A stretch of DNA of 64,000 nucleotides, taken from the NCBI GenBank assembly GCA_032821775.1, contig JAVLRN010000002.1, positions 806,001 to 870,000 of the forward strand. The letters run 5' to 3'. Shown here in pieces: positions 1 to 11,629 of the stretch. The position numbers were made by a program, and so were the translations under genes. The stretch comes from Sanguinoderma infundibulare (lineage: Eukaryota > Basidiomycota > Agaricomycetes > Polyporales > Polyporaceae). Below the pieces are notes generated by a model. That model did no database searches. It saw only the letters and a program-made list of their open reading frames with translations, and was not told where the DNA came from. Position 1 is the stretch's first letter, and each line of letters begins with the position of its first letter.

Positions 1-506
1 AAGTTACACACCCACGATAGCAGGGACGGAGGCTGATCTTCAGGACATACCGAGGGACAGACAAAAAACTGCGGGTAATCATTACGAGTTCGACTGAAAT
101 ACATGTAGGGTACGTAGCGAGGCCAGGTCCGCGATACCAGAAGATCCCCTTCGTGCCCATCGAGTCGGCGGACGCCACGAAACCAAAGAGACAGCCTGCC
201 GCGTCCGAGGGTCGACAGATCATGTCTTACAGGCAGAAATGCGACACGGCTAAGCCGCCGATCGGGATAGATGCTGCGCGAGACACGCATACAGGACCTG
301 AACGGTGTTCCAGCCTGCGGGAGATGACCCTTGAACACATCGACGGGGGCGAGCGCGCCGGTGGCGGGCATATCTCGACCAGACAGACAAACCTTCTGCC
401 CACGGCCGTACTCAGCCATGCCTGTCTCAGGAAAGATAAGTTCGACAACGACTTGATCACCCAGAGAATCCAACTTGACTCCGGCGACAATATCGAAAAG
501 CGCCAT
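1..506 (-). CDS. Unknown protein in R1 copy I, 3' end outside window
   Basis: An ATG at 504-506 (complement) opens a frame that stays open to the window edge, at least 168 codons, starting MALFDIVAGVKLDSLGD. I do not recognise a domain, signal peptide or membrane segment. The homologous region of copy III (27465-27960, + strand) carries the same amino-acid strings (for example RVSRSIYP and YMYFSRTRNDYPQFF) but needs frame changes. Copy II (5580-6182) is also frame-shifted relative to this one. Copy I is therefore the only uninterrupted version here. It may be a real gene, with the other two copies pseudogenes, or a chance open frame inside a repeat. Confidence 0.35.
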   Translation of the reverse strand, partial: MALFDIVAGVKLDSLGDQVVVELIFPETGMAEYGRGQKVCLSGRDMPATGALAPVDVFKGHLPQAGTPFRSCMRVSRSIYPDRRLSRVAFLPVRHDLSTLGRGRLSLWFRGVRRLDGHEGDLLVSRTWPRYVPYMYFSRTRNDYPQFFVCPSVCPEDQPPSLLSWVCN

Positions 507-1430
507 GCCTTCAGCACTGTGCGATGCGCGAGGCGGTACTGCGCGTGGGGTTAACGCTTACGGCGGAACAGGATGGGCGGGAAGTGAATGATGGGCGGCG
601 GGGAGGGAAGACGTGCTTAATGGAATGGAGGGACTCCCCTGCTCCGGACGGCGTTGATCGGTAGGAAACCTCAAGGCAGTCATAGAGAAATTCCAAGGCG
701 CGGATTCATGGCATGGTCTGGATTGGGGAATCTTGCGCGCAATTGATGATGGGCGACGCGGCGTTCGACTGGGATGCAGGGACGGGATGTAGAGTGAAAC
801 AAGTCTGAAAAGAATCAGTTGTGCCGAAGAAAGTAAAAGTAATGTCAGCGAGAACGCAGAGGGAAGGAAGACGATCAGGCTGGCGCACGAATGGTATGAA
901 AGGAGGACGGACGTGCCCCGTCTCGACGTCGCTTCTCTCTCGTGGCAAGGGTGTTGGATGGTACGTCTGCGATCGGTGACTGTGCGCGAACGCAATGTCG
1001 GTGAGCATGACCGACAATGCAATCGAGAGCAGTACTTACGGGCAGATTGGCGGGGAGTCGGAAGGAGAGCGGAGACAGCGAAACATGACCGGGCGAAGTG
1101 ACGGAGACCGAGGGCGGACCAGATCGAAGGGGAGGGCGGTATCACGCCCTGCTAATCTGGAGGGGCAGACAGTATTGTTAATGGCGGCCGAGCCTAAGGT
1201 CGAGCATAAGGGCAACATGACCCAGACAGCAGCCAAAGATGAGTGAGAGAAATAGCCAACGAGAGACAAGGCTCAACACACGAGCGGCGCTCCAAGCGGA
1301 AGCTGCCGTCGGGCGCCAGAATCCACGTGGCACACTCGGTCCGCATGTCCGTCCTCTAATGCGGTTCCAGATCGCTAGAGATCCCCCAGACTATCTCTTC
1401 CATCAGCGAAACGACAAAGGTATGTAGTGC
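1..1430 (+). repeat. R1 module, copy I
   Basis: A module of about 1.4 kb that recurs at 5490-6800 (same orientation) and 26590-27965 (opposite orientation). Recognisable shared stretches are the first 120 bases of the window (matching the reverse complement of about 27840-27965), the segment around 700-900, and a terminal block with a CCACGTGG palindrome at 1323-1330 followed by a GGTCCG motif. The copies differ by substitutions and by indels that are not multiples of three. The copy runs off the left edge of the window, so its outer end is unknown. No terminal inverted repeats or target duplication were found, so it looks like a segmental duplication rather than a transposon. Confidence 0.75.
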
Positions 1431-1559
1431 TTTATCGACCCTCAAAGCATGCAACGATTCAATTGATCACTGGCAGGCGTCCTTACTCTTGATCTCTATT
1501 CGTCGAACCTCCCCCTAACAAAGTCTCCTTCCGTTCGCGACTGACATCCCTGCAGTAGA

Positions 1560-1850
1560 GCGTGGAGAACCGGAGGGCAGCGCACGACTGGGCAAAGTCC
1601 GACATCATTCCCAAGTCCACGTACTCCCCTCCGGTCGCAGACGAGGGCGAGGGTGCGTGAGGGCGGATGCCCCAGTCACAAATGGGCGCACGACTGCTCC
1701 AGCGTCCAGGGGACAGTCGACGTCGCGAGGCCGGCCACCGACGTCGAAGTCGAATGGGAAGGGGAAGGAACGTGCGACTGAGGAAGTTGATCCTGACGAG
1801 GACAAGGTGTGCGATGCGTGACTCTGCCGTTAAAACAGAACTCGGAGCTG
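1560..1850 (+). repeat. R2 module fragment (3' coding part)
   Basis: A short piece of the R2 gene module. On the + strand it reads a basic stretch followed by KGKERATEEVDPDEDK and then a GTGTGC donor-like site at about 1807. The same protein string and intron start are found at 32095-32150 (complement) and, more decayed, at 8540-8600. Upstream R2 exons are absent, so this is a truncated copy next to R1 copy I, in the same R1-R2 order as at 5.5-9.1 kb. Confidence 0.6.
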
Positions 1851-2160
1851 GCGCGATCGTGATCTCTGGGTTTGTTCACGGGTCTCCAGGTCGTCGGCGA
1901 TTCGTTGTAACACAATTATCTTCTGCAAACAATAAAAACCATACAATGCAGTGTAGTACATCGTGGCTAGTTAGACCGTTGTGATTTGTCTCTGTAGCGT
2001 CAAGAACCTGAAGAAGCGGGAGTAAATAATGCCTGGCTACGCAGCATGAGTCCGAGGGCCCGTCCCGAGCAAGCGCACTCTGCGGACTTGCGAAACAAAC
2101 TGTCAGCGCCGTTCCCCGCCTAGGTCACTCTGACCCAATGGCCTCAACTTACCAGGACAA
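1851..2160. other. Intergenic, between R2 fragment and DUF6533-A
   Basis: About 300 bases with no supported gene. It should hold the 3' flank of DUF6533-A. An AATAAA-like string occurs at 1930 on the + strand, but nothing ties it to a transcript. Confidence 0.4.
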
Positions 2161-3965
2161 TCAAGCACTTTCGCTCTCTACGGCTATGCCCGTGTCATCC
2201 ATCTCATCATCGCCTCCTGTCTGAGTCGGCGGGACTTCATCCAGAGTGCCAGGTTCCAGTTCATCCATGCGCTCCGCATCCTCGTCCCCACTAATTGAAT
2301 CTATGAAGCTGATCCCAGTGTGGACAGGCTCTCCCATCGGCGCTAGAAATGCGGGGAGCGTCCCCGTCTGGGATCCGGTTGCGTTGAAGTGGAGAGAGGC
2401 CATGGCCGATGGAGAGGATACAGTGGACGCTGCGGAACCATCGCCTTGTCGAAGATCCAGGAGGAAATGGCAGACGAGCACCGAGGTGAACCTTCAACGT
2501 CACGGGGTTCAGCAAATCAGTGGGAACGGGAAAGCCGAGGAGGGTCTGACGTACGGGCTGAGGAAGTTGGCAGCATGACCGAGTAAAGAATCCGGCGGTT
2601 GCTATGGAGGCACATTCAGGGGGGGTGCACGGGGTATGTGCAGGCTTGTATACATACATGATCGGATATCAGGTTGATGATGTTGAATGCGGCGAGACCA
2701 CTGATCACCGCGCCGCAATCTGAACATCCAATTGCGTAAGGGAGGAACAGGAGGACTCACATGAAGTAAATACTTCCTGCATGCCGCGTCAGTTAACCGG
2801 CGTCTTATTTCGTACAGGCAGTTCTACGTACCGTTGTACAACATGGCACGGATAATTGACGGGCCTTTAAAGACCCCTCCCTGCATCCTCCAAGCTGAGT
2901 ATGTACGGTACCATGTAACAACCAACACGATGAGATCTCCTGCGATCGAGCACGCATTAGTGGCTTGCGCAGCTATAATGGAACCATGCACATCAGTTTC
3001 GGCCTAAGACCACAGTGCGCGACGATACTTGCCCCTAAGGATTCACAGCCGATCAGAAAGGTTGGAAACGTATAAACGTGAAGTCCTCACCCAATCTGTA
3101 GCCCAACCAGCGAAGCGGATAGCTCGACTTGGCAATTGAATGGACTGGGTGCGACGAAAGCCTTGACGGTGTTATTAGTTGCCTACAACAGGTCAGCTTA
3201 GGAGATAGGCCCCGCTACTACTAACGTTAGTGACTGAGCAGACACACCTGTGCAACCAATGTCGGCACAAACAATAGAACAAACGTAACGATGGTGATAC
3301 ATTTGTTTTTGTCCGACAGGGCATAAACTCGAATAGCTGAAAAAACTGAGAAGCCTCGTGATCAGGACGGAGGGGAATCGAGGATCAAGAGCGTCGGTGT
3401 TTACTTGGAGGGGTGACTATGAACAGCATGCCTACGACGATTTGCATGCGAAGGTTGATGATACACCTACAGGTATCCGCGAGTGAGGATTGACTGTATC
3501 CAGCTATATGATACATCACGTACCCCTGAGGCTACGTCAATCATCTACGGACAGACGTTCGACAATCATACGGAATACGCACCCTCTCTGGCATGGGATA
3601 GATGCTTTGCACTGCGAGAACCAGATAGATGATGATAGGGTAGCGATTGCACATATAGAGCAGGGTTGAGACAGTGGGCTTTCGACCCTTGGAAAAGTCC
3701 CAGAAGCAACGAATCTCCTGGTCAAAGGTGATGAGCCAGTCATAGGTGACGAGGGCTAGTAGAGGTGCGGCGTGCATTAGCAATGTCCTGCGCTGCCAAT
3801 GTGCTAGAATCACCCAATCCCGAGTAGGAAATGTAGTTCCCTGTGAGTCTACCGCGTTTGGACGACCACAATGGATAGTCAGAGCGAACAAAGGTTGTGG
3901 AAATTGTCGGAAACTCACAAAAAGGATACTGCAGCAAAGATGGCCGACTCGGATGGAGAGGCCAT
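2161..3965 (-). CDS. DUF6533 multi-pass membrane protein, copy A
   Basis: A spliced gene read from ATG at 3965 (MASPSESAIFAAVSFL, then a GTGAGT donor) to the stop at 2161. Successive exons give NYISYSGL, the DUF6533 core (YDWLITFDQEIRCFW, then a GRKPTVSTLLYMCNRY helix), AIRVYALSDKNKCITIV, an ACSIAGDLIVLVVTWYRTY helix, the short junction LYNG/SIYFM, VISGLAAFNIINLI, and a soluble tail with LDLRQ and PVHTGISFIDSI. Pieces join in frame at GT-AG introns of about 50-60 bp and no disabling mutation was seen. The family is a fungal seven-helix-like membrane protein of unknown function, abundant in Agaricomycetes. Exon limits are approximate. Its 5' flank resembles that of copy G. Confidence 0.75.
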
Positions 3966-5480
3966 AGGTATGACTTGAATGGTTGGCGAAGACGGAGAGG
4001 AGTTTAGTGCGCGACTGTGGCGCCCACGTACATCGATGGCCGTTTTATGAGCCTGAGGACGCCCTTGTGGTTGAGCTGGGAAGCACAGCAGCGCCGCGGC
4101 TCGTTCAGATTCAATGGGACCGCTGAAACGGTCTGAATTGTGCCCCGAAAGATTGAGACCGAAGCGAAAATGGTATTATTAGCAAGGGGGACTGCAGTGC
4201 TTATTGGCTGCTGGACGTACATTGCCATTGAGTGAAGATGCCAAGGAGGGATGGCATTCCACACATCGCCGCCACCAAAAGATTGCCGTATCCGGATCAC
4301 CTTCACGAGTACACCGCCACGATGCACGCGCACTATCATGATACCGAACCAACCGCAGGAAACGTCGGACGAAATAGTCGATGTCTAGAACGACGTGACC
4401 AGGTGATGAGGCTCGCAACTGGAAGTTTTCGAGAGCCTACAATGATCGGTGTTTTCCGAGCAAATAAGTTAATGCTTTGTGTTGTTCCCGCGACAAAAAA
4501 TCAGAGCATGCAGATGCAAGGCCGGTGATCTACGATTCACAGACAGGATCACCATCTCAACGCGATCGAACCCTGAGCCTCAACAGGGGAGCGGGCGTGA
4601 AGGCGTGATCCTTCACCGCCGGCTGGCACACGGAAAACGTGCAGTCGGCGGGACGCGGGCAAGCGCACGCATAGAGTCACCGCTTCTGCCGCCTTGAACC
4701 AGAGAGCGTGCCAAATAGACCACCAGTGATTGAGTTAGTGTACTGCATTGTGGGGTCCTTATGCGGCGTATCACTCACCGCTTGCGATCGCACAAGAGCG
4801 ATTTCACAGGCCGATCACTCGCGGATGTATGGTCAGGTCTGATCCATGTCCTGCCCTGAATGTGGCTTCTGGATAGAGAACAACCTCCCCGGGCACAAAC
4901 TCCTCGTTCGCTCCGCTTGGCAACTTTGCTACGCACCGTTTCATCCAATCTACGGCCGTTGCGCCCTCGTGGCGTGAAACAGATCTGAAAGGTCCTCAGG
5001 GATGATCTTCCAGGCCGCGAAATGGTTCAATGGCCCGTGAGCGTACCCGGGGATGTTCTGGAACTGCCCGAGAGCTTGCGCTTTCAAAGCTCGTCTGCAA
5101 TCTGCGAAAGTGACTGAACATAACGCTTGGTACGTTACATATCGTTGCGAATAGTCTCGACCGGGTTGCTGGTGGCGGGGGCTCGCATCGGGAATCACAG
5201 GCGCGCCCGCAACTTCACAATTCGGATACTGGTACTATTTCCGAGGGCCAAGGCGGCGCTGATACCTGGGCGACAAAACACGTGTATATTTTTGCGTTCT
5301 GTCAACAACCTGAGGCGGCGAGTGAATGAATGGCTGCATATTCACCCATCTGAAGCCACAATCCAAATATTGGGCTGGTAGTGGTCGCGGCGGAATGTTG
5401 GATTTGCGCCCTCTCAAGCGACTGCCCCAACATCCCGTTTATCAGGAAGCGAATGCTATATAGTACGTGAAGCGGCAGGT
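3966..5480. other. Intergenic, no supported gene
   Basis: Only short open frames overlapping on both strands. The first 150 bases (about 3980-4060) resemble the region upstream of DUF6533-G (about 53950-54000), so they are probably the duplicated promoter region of that family. The remainder shows no recognisable protein similarity, inverted repeat or RNA. Confidence 0.5.
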
Positions 5481-5489
5481 TTGCTCACT

Positions 5490-6800
5490 ACCTGGATATT
5501 ACGAGCATGACATAGCAAGGACGGAGGCCAATCTTCAGGGACATGCCGGAATGCGGAAGCGAAAGGCTGCAGGTGATCATTACGAGCTCTGCCAAAGTAC
5601 ATGTAAAGTACGTATCGGGGCTAGCTCCCCGAACTCAGAAGACTGCCCAGCGACCTGATAGCCCGCTTCGCGCCCATCGAAAAGCCTAGCGCCACGAATG
5701 AAATAGAGACAGTCCCCTTTGTCCGATGGTCGACACATCATGTCTGACAGGCAGACAGACTGCGCGGCTAGGCCGTGGATCTTCTGCGAGACATGCAAAC
5801 GTGACGTCAACGGCGACAGCGCCGGCGGGAGACGATCCTGGAACGCGCGCATGGATCCTGAGCGAGCGCGTCGCTGGTGGTCGTATGTCCGCAAGGCAGA
5901 GACAGGCGTCGGAGCACGCTCGCACCCAGTCGCGGCTGCCTCACGAAACGGGGGATCGACACCGATTGGATCGCCCGGGATATCCAACCTGACCGCCAGA
6001 CCGTGCAGGGCGCGAGCTTGTACATGGCGTGGGCTCAACACTGATGATGCATGACGCGCCAGAAGTGGGCGGCATGTTGTAGGGAGGGAAGACGCGCATG
6101 GTGCAATGGATGAACTCACCTTTCCCGAACGGCGAGCCGAGTGCACTAGTAGCAACCCGATGGTCAAGGAGAAACGTTGCAAAGCCCGGATTCACCCTTG
6201 AGGTCGGACAACTTGGGCGAAAGAGATGGTGGGTCGAAGCTACGTTCTACGAGGGTAGATTTGATTTTGAGAGGTCTTTTGACCGAATGGCGGCGATTGA
6301 TGACTATGCGCAAAATCATTCATCGTGAGCATAACTGAGACTGCAATAAATATAGAGAGTAGAACAGTACGCACACACAGTGAGGAACCCGTCATACGTG
6401 CCTTGCATTCTAATGCTCAGCAGCCGGGAAGCGGTTTCAGGGTTGTCTGAAGACTGTGGGCAGGGAGAGCGATTAATCGCGGGTGGGCATGAAGTCGAGC
6501 TCAGCAAACATACAGCGGCCATGCGAGGACAGTGCAAGAGCGAGAGAAAATGAGGAGCAGCGATCTGGCAGAGACAGAAACACCCGCCAGTTCGGATCAG
6601 GGACGTGCTCGACGTTGGAGGGTGCCAAAAGCCACGTGGCACATTCGGTCCGAAGCCGAGTTGTGCCACGCCCGTCCTGCACTCAGGCTGGCAGTCCTGT
6701 CTTCGTCTTCCTCACCGTCACTCGTTCGAGGCTCGAGTTTGGATTACTAGAGATCCCTCAGACCAGGCCTTCCGTCGGCCAAGCCGAGAATTAGGTGTGT
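5490..6800 (+). repeat. R1 module, copy II
   Basis: Same orientation as copy I. It begins with an 'agcaaggacggaggc' block matching base 18 onward of the window and ends with the GCCACGTGGC palindrome at 6631-6640 and the following GGTCCG. Its complement strand has a 200-codon open frame (5580-6182, no ATG at its start) that is collinear with copy I at the DNA level but switches frame partway (SVCLSDMMCRPSDKG here versus the other frame in copy I). That is best explained by decay of at least one copy. It is followed directly by an R2 copy at 6.9 kb. Confidence 0.7.
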
Positions 6801-6909
6801 AGCCTAGTTTGTTCGACCGAACCAACAGCTAACAGGATGTGTCGCCGCCTCAGGCTACTGGACGTAAGTGCACCTTAATCGACGCGGATAATTCGGAGCA
6901 GGCGCTGAC

Positions 6910-8736
6910 TAGAGCTTGAATGCAAGACGGTCGCCTGGTGAGCGTCATGGATTGTATCTGATTGTGTACAAGTTGACTCGCGGTTCGCTTGACATTAATT
7001 TACAGATCTTCACACTGCAGATGATGCTGTCCCAAACGAGAATGCCCCAGTTCTTCCGTCTCCCATGTCGCCCGCTATCGAGCGTCAAGTGGCTCGCCCT
7101 CTCTTTCCCCGCACAGCCTTCCGTCGTGTTCTACCTGGCTCGCATCCCCCGCCGGGTGGCGACGCCCCATACTTCGCCTGGATCTGTGCAAGCAGCCAGA
7201 GCGATCATTTACACCCCGTCTCCTACACGCATCATCCGTGGCCCCCATTCCTGTCCAATCTACTCCTCTGGGGCACCTACCGTCGCTTGAGGCATCCCTG
7301 CAACTCACCAACGCTTGCGACTTCCGAATACCATTCTCCGGTGGAACGCCAATTTTTCGGGAGCATACTCTTCCCTGTCGCCATCGTCTTCTGCCCACTC
7401 GCCACCCACGCAGGGTCTAGTCGCGACGAGACCACAGCCGTGATATCTTCGGATGAGGCGGATGAGGACGAGCCTGTGAACAGCCCGGTCTATGTCCAGA
7501 GGGACACGCCGCCGAGTCAGGAGACATGCTCGGTTCCTCTCTGCAGAGAAGAAGCTGAAGACTATCCGGCAACGACAGACCACGGTCGAGGCGTCGCGTG
7601 CCTCAGGCGGCAGTCGTGCACCTTGCGAGGTTCCTTAGGGTGGCTGTGCCCGATCGCCTCTCAACATCTATCCCGTCGGATGACGAACATTTGAACATCG
7701 ACTATCTCTACCTGGATGTCGATCCCGCACGTCCTGGACTTTCTCATCTCGGAATGCCGAGGAGCTGGAGAACGTTCCGATTGAGGATTACGATCTGAAC
7801 GAGGACAAGGAGAACATGCCTCCGCCTCACCTCGCTCCCTCCGACGTCCAGTGGATCAACCACCGCCGAAGGTTCTAGATCACCGGTCAATGTCGACGTC
7901 ATACTCGAGCCGTTCGACGAAGAGACCGAGAACTCCATCGCGCAAGTCTCGCTGGCTTCTGTCCAGAAGACGGGGTCCGATCAATTGCTCGAGGAGCCCG
8001 AAGCATGCACTGCGGACTGCACACAAGCACCGCAGCGCGCATCACCGCTCGCCGCTGCCCACCCCACACTTCTCTGACGGCTCGCACTCCGAAGCAGGGT
8101 CGATGCGCGACGAGGGGCCGCGAAGGGCAAAGCGGTCGCAGTGCTCGACAAGGGCAAGGTAGGCCTACCGTAGCCCCGTCAACTTGTTGTGCGACTCTCG
8201 ATTTTGAAGAGCCGTACTACGCAGAACCGCCGAAAGTCGTAGGCAAGAAGTGCACGCGAACGCAGGCGTCGCCGGAGGAGAGGGAGAGTGAGGGCTTGGA
8301 TCCGAAGGCGCGGTGCGGAGGCTCGAGGTGCTGCTACCGAAGCGGTCGAAGAAGGCGCGGGTGGCGGAAGCGAGCAAGAAGAGTAAGAGGAGGGAGAACG
8401 TTCCTGAGAGCACGGACAGCGAGGATGAGCGGATGGATACCGACTCGTCGCCGCCGGAGCCTCTTTCTCGTGCGGCTTCGGGGAGGAGTCGCCGACGCGG
8501 ACGCGGACGAAAGCAACGGCGCCGGGGGGGGGCGACTGCCCCGGTCACGAATGGTCGCCAGGCCGGCCACCTGCGTCGAAGTCGAAGGGGGTGATTCTTG
8601 GTTGAGATAGAACTCGGAGCTGATGGGATCGTGATCGTGATGTCAGGAGACGGTGCGCAACCGTCAGGAACAGATTGAGTACTTCCGGAAGCTGCAGGAG
8701 TACAGCCTGGAGAAGGAGGATGTGTACGTGATCTGA
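6910..8736 (+). pseudogene. R2 gene module, copy II (unknown protein, frame-broken)
   Basis: A homologue of the module at 31984-33679 (opposite strand). Conserved pieces in order are IIYTPSPTRIIRG (about 7205), a DEADEDEPVNSPVYVQRDTPPS block (7450-7520, here split into words of the same frame), NEDKENMPPP with a KEN tripeptide (about 7797-7825), a GKKCTRTQASPEERESE block (8240-8300), a D/E-S-P acidic then Arg/Gly-rich stretch, and a last exon after a CAG at 8645 reading ETVRNRQEQIEYFRKLQ and ending at TGA 8736. Frame changes near 7240 and 7600-7700 do not coincide with clear introns, so this copy is probably dead. No known domain was recognised; the KEN motifs could be destruction signals of a cell-cycle protein, which is speculative. 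Confidence 0.5.
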
Positions 8737-8739
8737 AGA

Positions 8740-9110
8740 TTTCGGTGCGGTGTCACCTGTCTCAGTGATGATTGTTTATGGTCTTGGCTTCTTGTCTGTT
8801 CTTTGCCTCGCTCTCGCTACTCGCTGTCCACTCCCTACTCCCTGCCGCATCTCCGCTGTGATCTCGTCTGCGTTGTCCACCGTGTCTCTGTGTTATGGTC
8901 CGCACCTCGGACGTCCCCATGTCCTTCGTCCATCTATTATTTCTATCATCTATCTTTCCGCAATCTATAAACCTTCGGCGCCATCGAATACGTCTGTCCG
9001 GTGCATGTACTCCCGGCGCGTCTTCGGTGATTTCTGTAACATAAATGAGCATGTTCTTCGAATTCTTCGAGGAATACATACGATACATATGTCGTGCTAA
9101 TCAGACGCTT
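8740..9110 (+). repeat. R2 3' flank, paired with 31690-31975 (inverted)
   Basis: The non-coding segment after the R2 stop (CT-rich, then a 'ctattatttctatcatcta' string at about 8934) is repeated in reverse complement at 31690-31975. The duplication therefore covers the R2 gene and its downstream flank, not just the coding region. Confidence 0.7.
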
Positions 9111-9379
9111 TCGGTTTGTCTCGGTTTGTACATCTAGCGCTATGGCCCGGCCAAGTGCATCCGTAGTACTGAACACCTACACGCTAGAATCCCTCCTCTT
9201 CGGCTGACACATGGTATCGAAGATACTCAATGTCATTTCGACCCCTGTACATCTTCCCAGCCAATTCAACTGTAGTACAGGGCCGTCTCCTTTATGGCAG
9301 GGATTGACAAACAGGTGAGAACTGGTTTGTTAGTTTACATGAAACGATCCCGACTTACATGATATCATCTAGTGGTACG

Positions 9380-10141
9380 TGCCATGCACTGCAGGTTCGC
9401 CGGTCCAAGTCTAACGTGCGCTGCACTCCGACCATAGTCGCTACCGCCAGTATTATCTGCTCAATTGCAGGAGACTTGCTCGTTCTTCTCGTGACGTGGT
9501 ACAATACATACACGGTTTACAGGATGCAAGGCGGAGTGCTCACAGGACTGTCGATCGTCCGTGTCATATTGTACAATGGTGCGTGCAACACATCGCACTT
9601 GCGAAATTGCACATTCGTGCTAACCCGCTTAGCGTACAGGTAGCATTTACTTTATGTGACGACTCCTCATGTCGATTTCCACCAATATGCTCACGCGGTG
9701 CTACGACTCCGAGTCGGACGTCCAGCATGCTCACTTCCCTGAATCTCCTCACTTTGCTCCTTTTCCTGTTGGTATATATGCATACTTCCGCAGGGTGTGG
9801 TCCTACTGAGTGCGTTTCTAACAGGTCCAAACCCGTTCCATCATCGAAATCCCTGGAAGTTACTTGACCACCCCGTACGTCGGTCGAAGTCCTAGCACGT
9901 TCCCATCCAGGTTGAACCGCTGAACCGCCCTTAGGTTGACCTCCGTCCTCCTTTGCCGCTTCCTTCTCGACTGCGGCAAGCGGATCGCTCAGCTGCAGCC
10001 TTCGCTGCGTCTCCGTCGGCCGTTGCCTCGCTTGGCGACTTTGCGATGCATTCGCATTTACAGGCGGGGACACTCCCCGCGTTCATTGTGCCGACGAGCG
10101 AGGCGGTGGACATCGGGCTTGGCTTTGTGGAGGAAGTGTGA
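9380..10141 (+). pseudogene. DUF6533 family, copy D, N-terminally truncated and frameshifted
   Basis: Only the distal half of the family is present. It has the CSIAGDLLVLLVTWYNTY helix, RMQGGVLTGLSIVRVILYNG, the intron with the GSIYFM junction exon, a LTSLNLLTLLLFLLVYM helix, and the soluble tail with TLPAFIVPTSEAVDIGLGF to TGA at 10141. The N-terminal exons with the DUF6533 core are absent. At about 9970 the expected LLDLRQADRS reads LLDCGKRI because one base is missing, and the correct frame (LRQADRSAAAF) resumes immediately. Truncation plus frameshift make this a pseudogene. It lies directly after the R2 copy, in the R1-R2-DUF6533 order also found at the left edge. Confidence 0.75.
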
Positions 10142-10517
10142 GGCGACTGGGATTTAGAGTTGGAAGTGACGTGCACGAATGGTTCAGTCTAGGAAGGGGT
10201 GCTAGGCGGAGTCGGAGCCTTGCAGGTGAGCAGCATCGAAGAATGCTTAATACTCTTGGTATCGTGTTCTTACCGCTTTATACTTTTTTTTTGCATTTCC
10301 CACAGAATTTTGCGTCATTTCTCTCCTGCGTACATGTGTTCAATAGTGTTGCATACGAGAGTGTGATTTGAGACCACCCACTTTGCCGAATCATCCTGTC
10401 GCAGCTTGGGCGCCTGAGCTCCCATTTTGGGCCACTCATCCGGTGGCGGGCGTTTACGGTCTCTCCGCTCGCCGTCATCCTCTGCCCTTCAACCGCCCCG
10501 TATCCTCGCTCCTTCTC
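10142..10517. other. Promoter-side intergenic of NFKBIL1-like gene
   Basis: No gene seen. The region is T- and CT-rich toward the start codon at 10518, as expected for a fungal 5' leader. No clear TATA box. Confidence 0.4.
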
Positions 10518-11629
10518 ATGGCTCCAAGAAAACTAAGACTGAAGCGGACACCTGCTGAGCAAGCAGAACACGATCTCCGGAAGGCCAGGAAAGCAGCGCG
10601 CAGAGCGGCCAAACGTGATCGCGACGGGGACGACTATGGCCGCTCCTCCCCGAAAAGCAAACGGCGGTGTACCGACAGTGAAGCTCGCTTGGATTACATG
10701 TACGATAGCGACAATGAATACGGGCCTCAGCCGGCGCCGTCGGCCTCAGGGAGTCATCGCGCACACAAGCCAGACTACGACTACATCCAGGCGGAGGTCG
10801 AGGAAGAGCGGTTCCGCGACAAACTATGGGGCGCGATGGGCGACGACGAGCGGCTCGATTCGGTAGAAGCGTCGCTCAACTCGTACGCGCATGTGCCAAG
10901 ACGGTGGCGCGGCGGGGGCATGGAGAGGATGGACGACGAGCTGGGCATCGATCCGCAGTACATGGAGGACGAGGACTACGCGGAGTGGGTAAGGGCGGGC
11001 ATGTGGAGGTGAGTGGTGTCACTATCCTCTCCAGTGTTTAAAACTGAAGGATGCGGCTTTGCAGGAAGAAGCACGCAGCCGAGCACGAGGAGCAGATGCG
11101 GAAGCAGGCGGAGTACAATGCACGTAAGGCGAGGGAGAAGGCTATTCGAGACGAGACCAGACGACTGGAGCGGGCTGAAGAGGAAGAGAGGACGAAGCGG
11201 CGACATGCGCGAGAGCAGCTGCGTGCCGTCGAGGCCCGAGAACTATACGAGATGCGGTGGAAGGCTCTCCTCGCGCCCAACATACCCGCGACGTCCGACG
11301 AACCTTCGCTCGGCCTGGCGGAGGTTCCCTGGCCGATACATGTCGTGTACCCCGGAAAGAACCACCCGCCGCCCACCCTCCGCATCGACGACCTCACCGC
11401 GGACGCGATCTCGACCTTCCTCCTCCCCTCTGCCGAAGACGATTGCGATCTAGACACAGCAAAGAAGGAACGCCGCGATAAGCTGCGGGATGCGATGCTC
11501 AGGTTTCACCCTGACAAATTCGAGGGCCGGGTGATGCCTCGGGTCCGGTCTGACGAGAGGGACGTCGTGAGAGAGGCGGTCGGGGTTGTGGCGCGGACGC
11601 TGAATACGTTGATGGCGCAGACTAAGTAA
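10518..11629 (+). CDS. NFKBIL1-like protein with C-terminal J-domain-like segment
   Basis: Two exons: 10518-11008 and 11065-11629, with a 56-bp GTGAGT...GCAG intron that splits an Arg codon. The product is about 350 aa. The start MAPRKLRLKRTPAEQ is chosen because an upstream in-frame extension is of different composition. The N-terminal half is Lys/Arg-rich and nuclear-localisation-like; the middle is a long charged coiled coil (EEQMRKQAEYNARKAREKA). The C-terminus has WPIHVVYPG, DAISTFLLPSAEDD and LRDAMLRFHPDKFEG, the last resembling the HPD region of J domains. This layout matches fungal proteins annotated NF-kappa-B inhibitor-like 1. The function in fungi is unclear; nuclear RNA processing is suggested for the family. 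No ankyrin repeats are visible. A decayed fragment of a similar gene lies at about 54.5 kb. Confidence 0.75.

Noticed and set aside
558..1145. 195-codon complement frame in R1 copy I
   Set aside because: Parts are readable in copy III (LPSA-SLT-LLL, SRTP-RPSS), but indels between copies are not multiples of three and the frame has no ATG-based start consistent with them; treated as repeat sequence.
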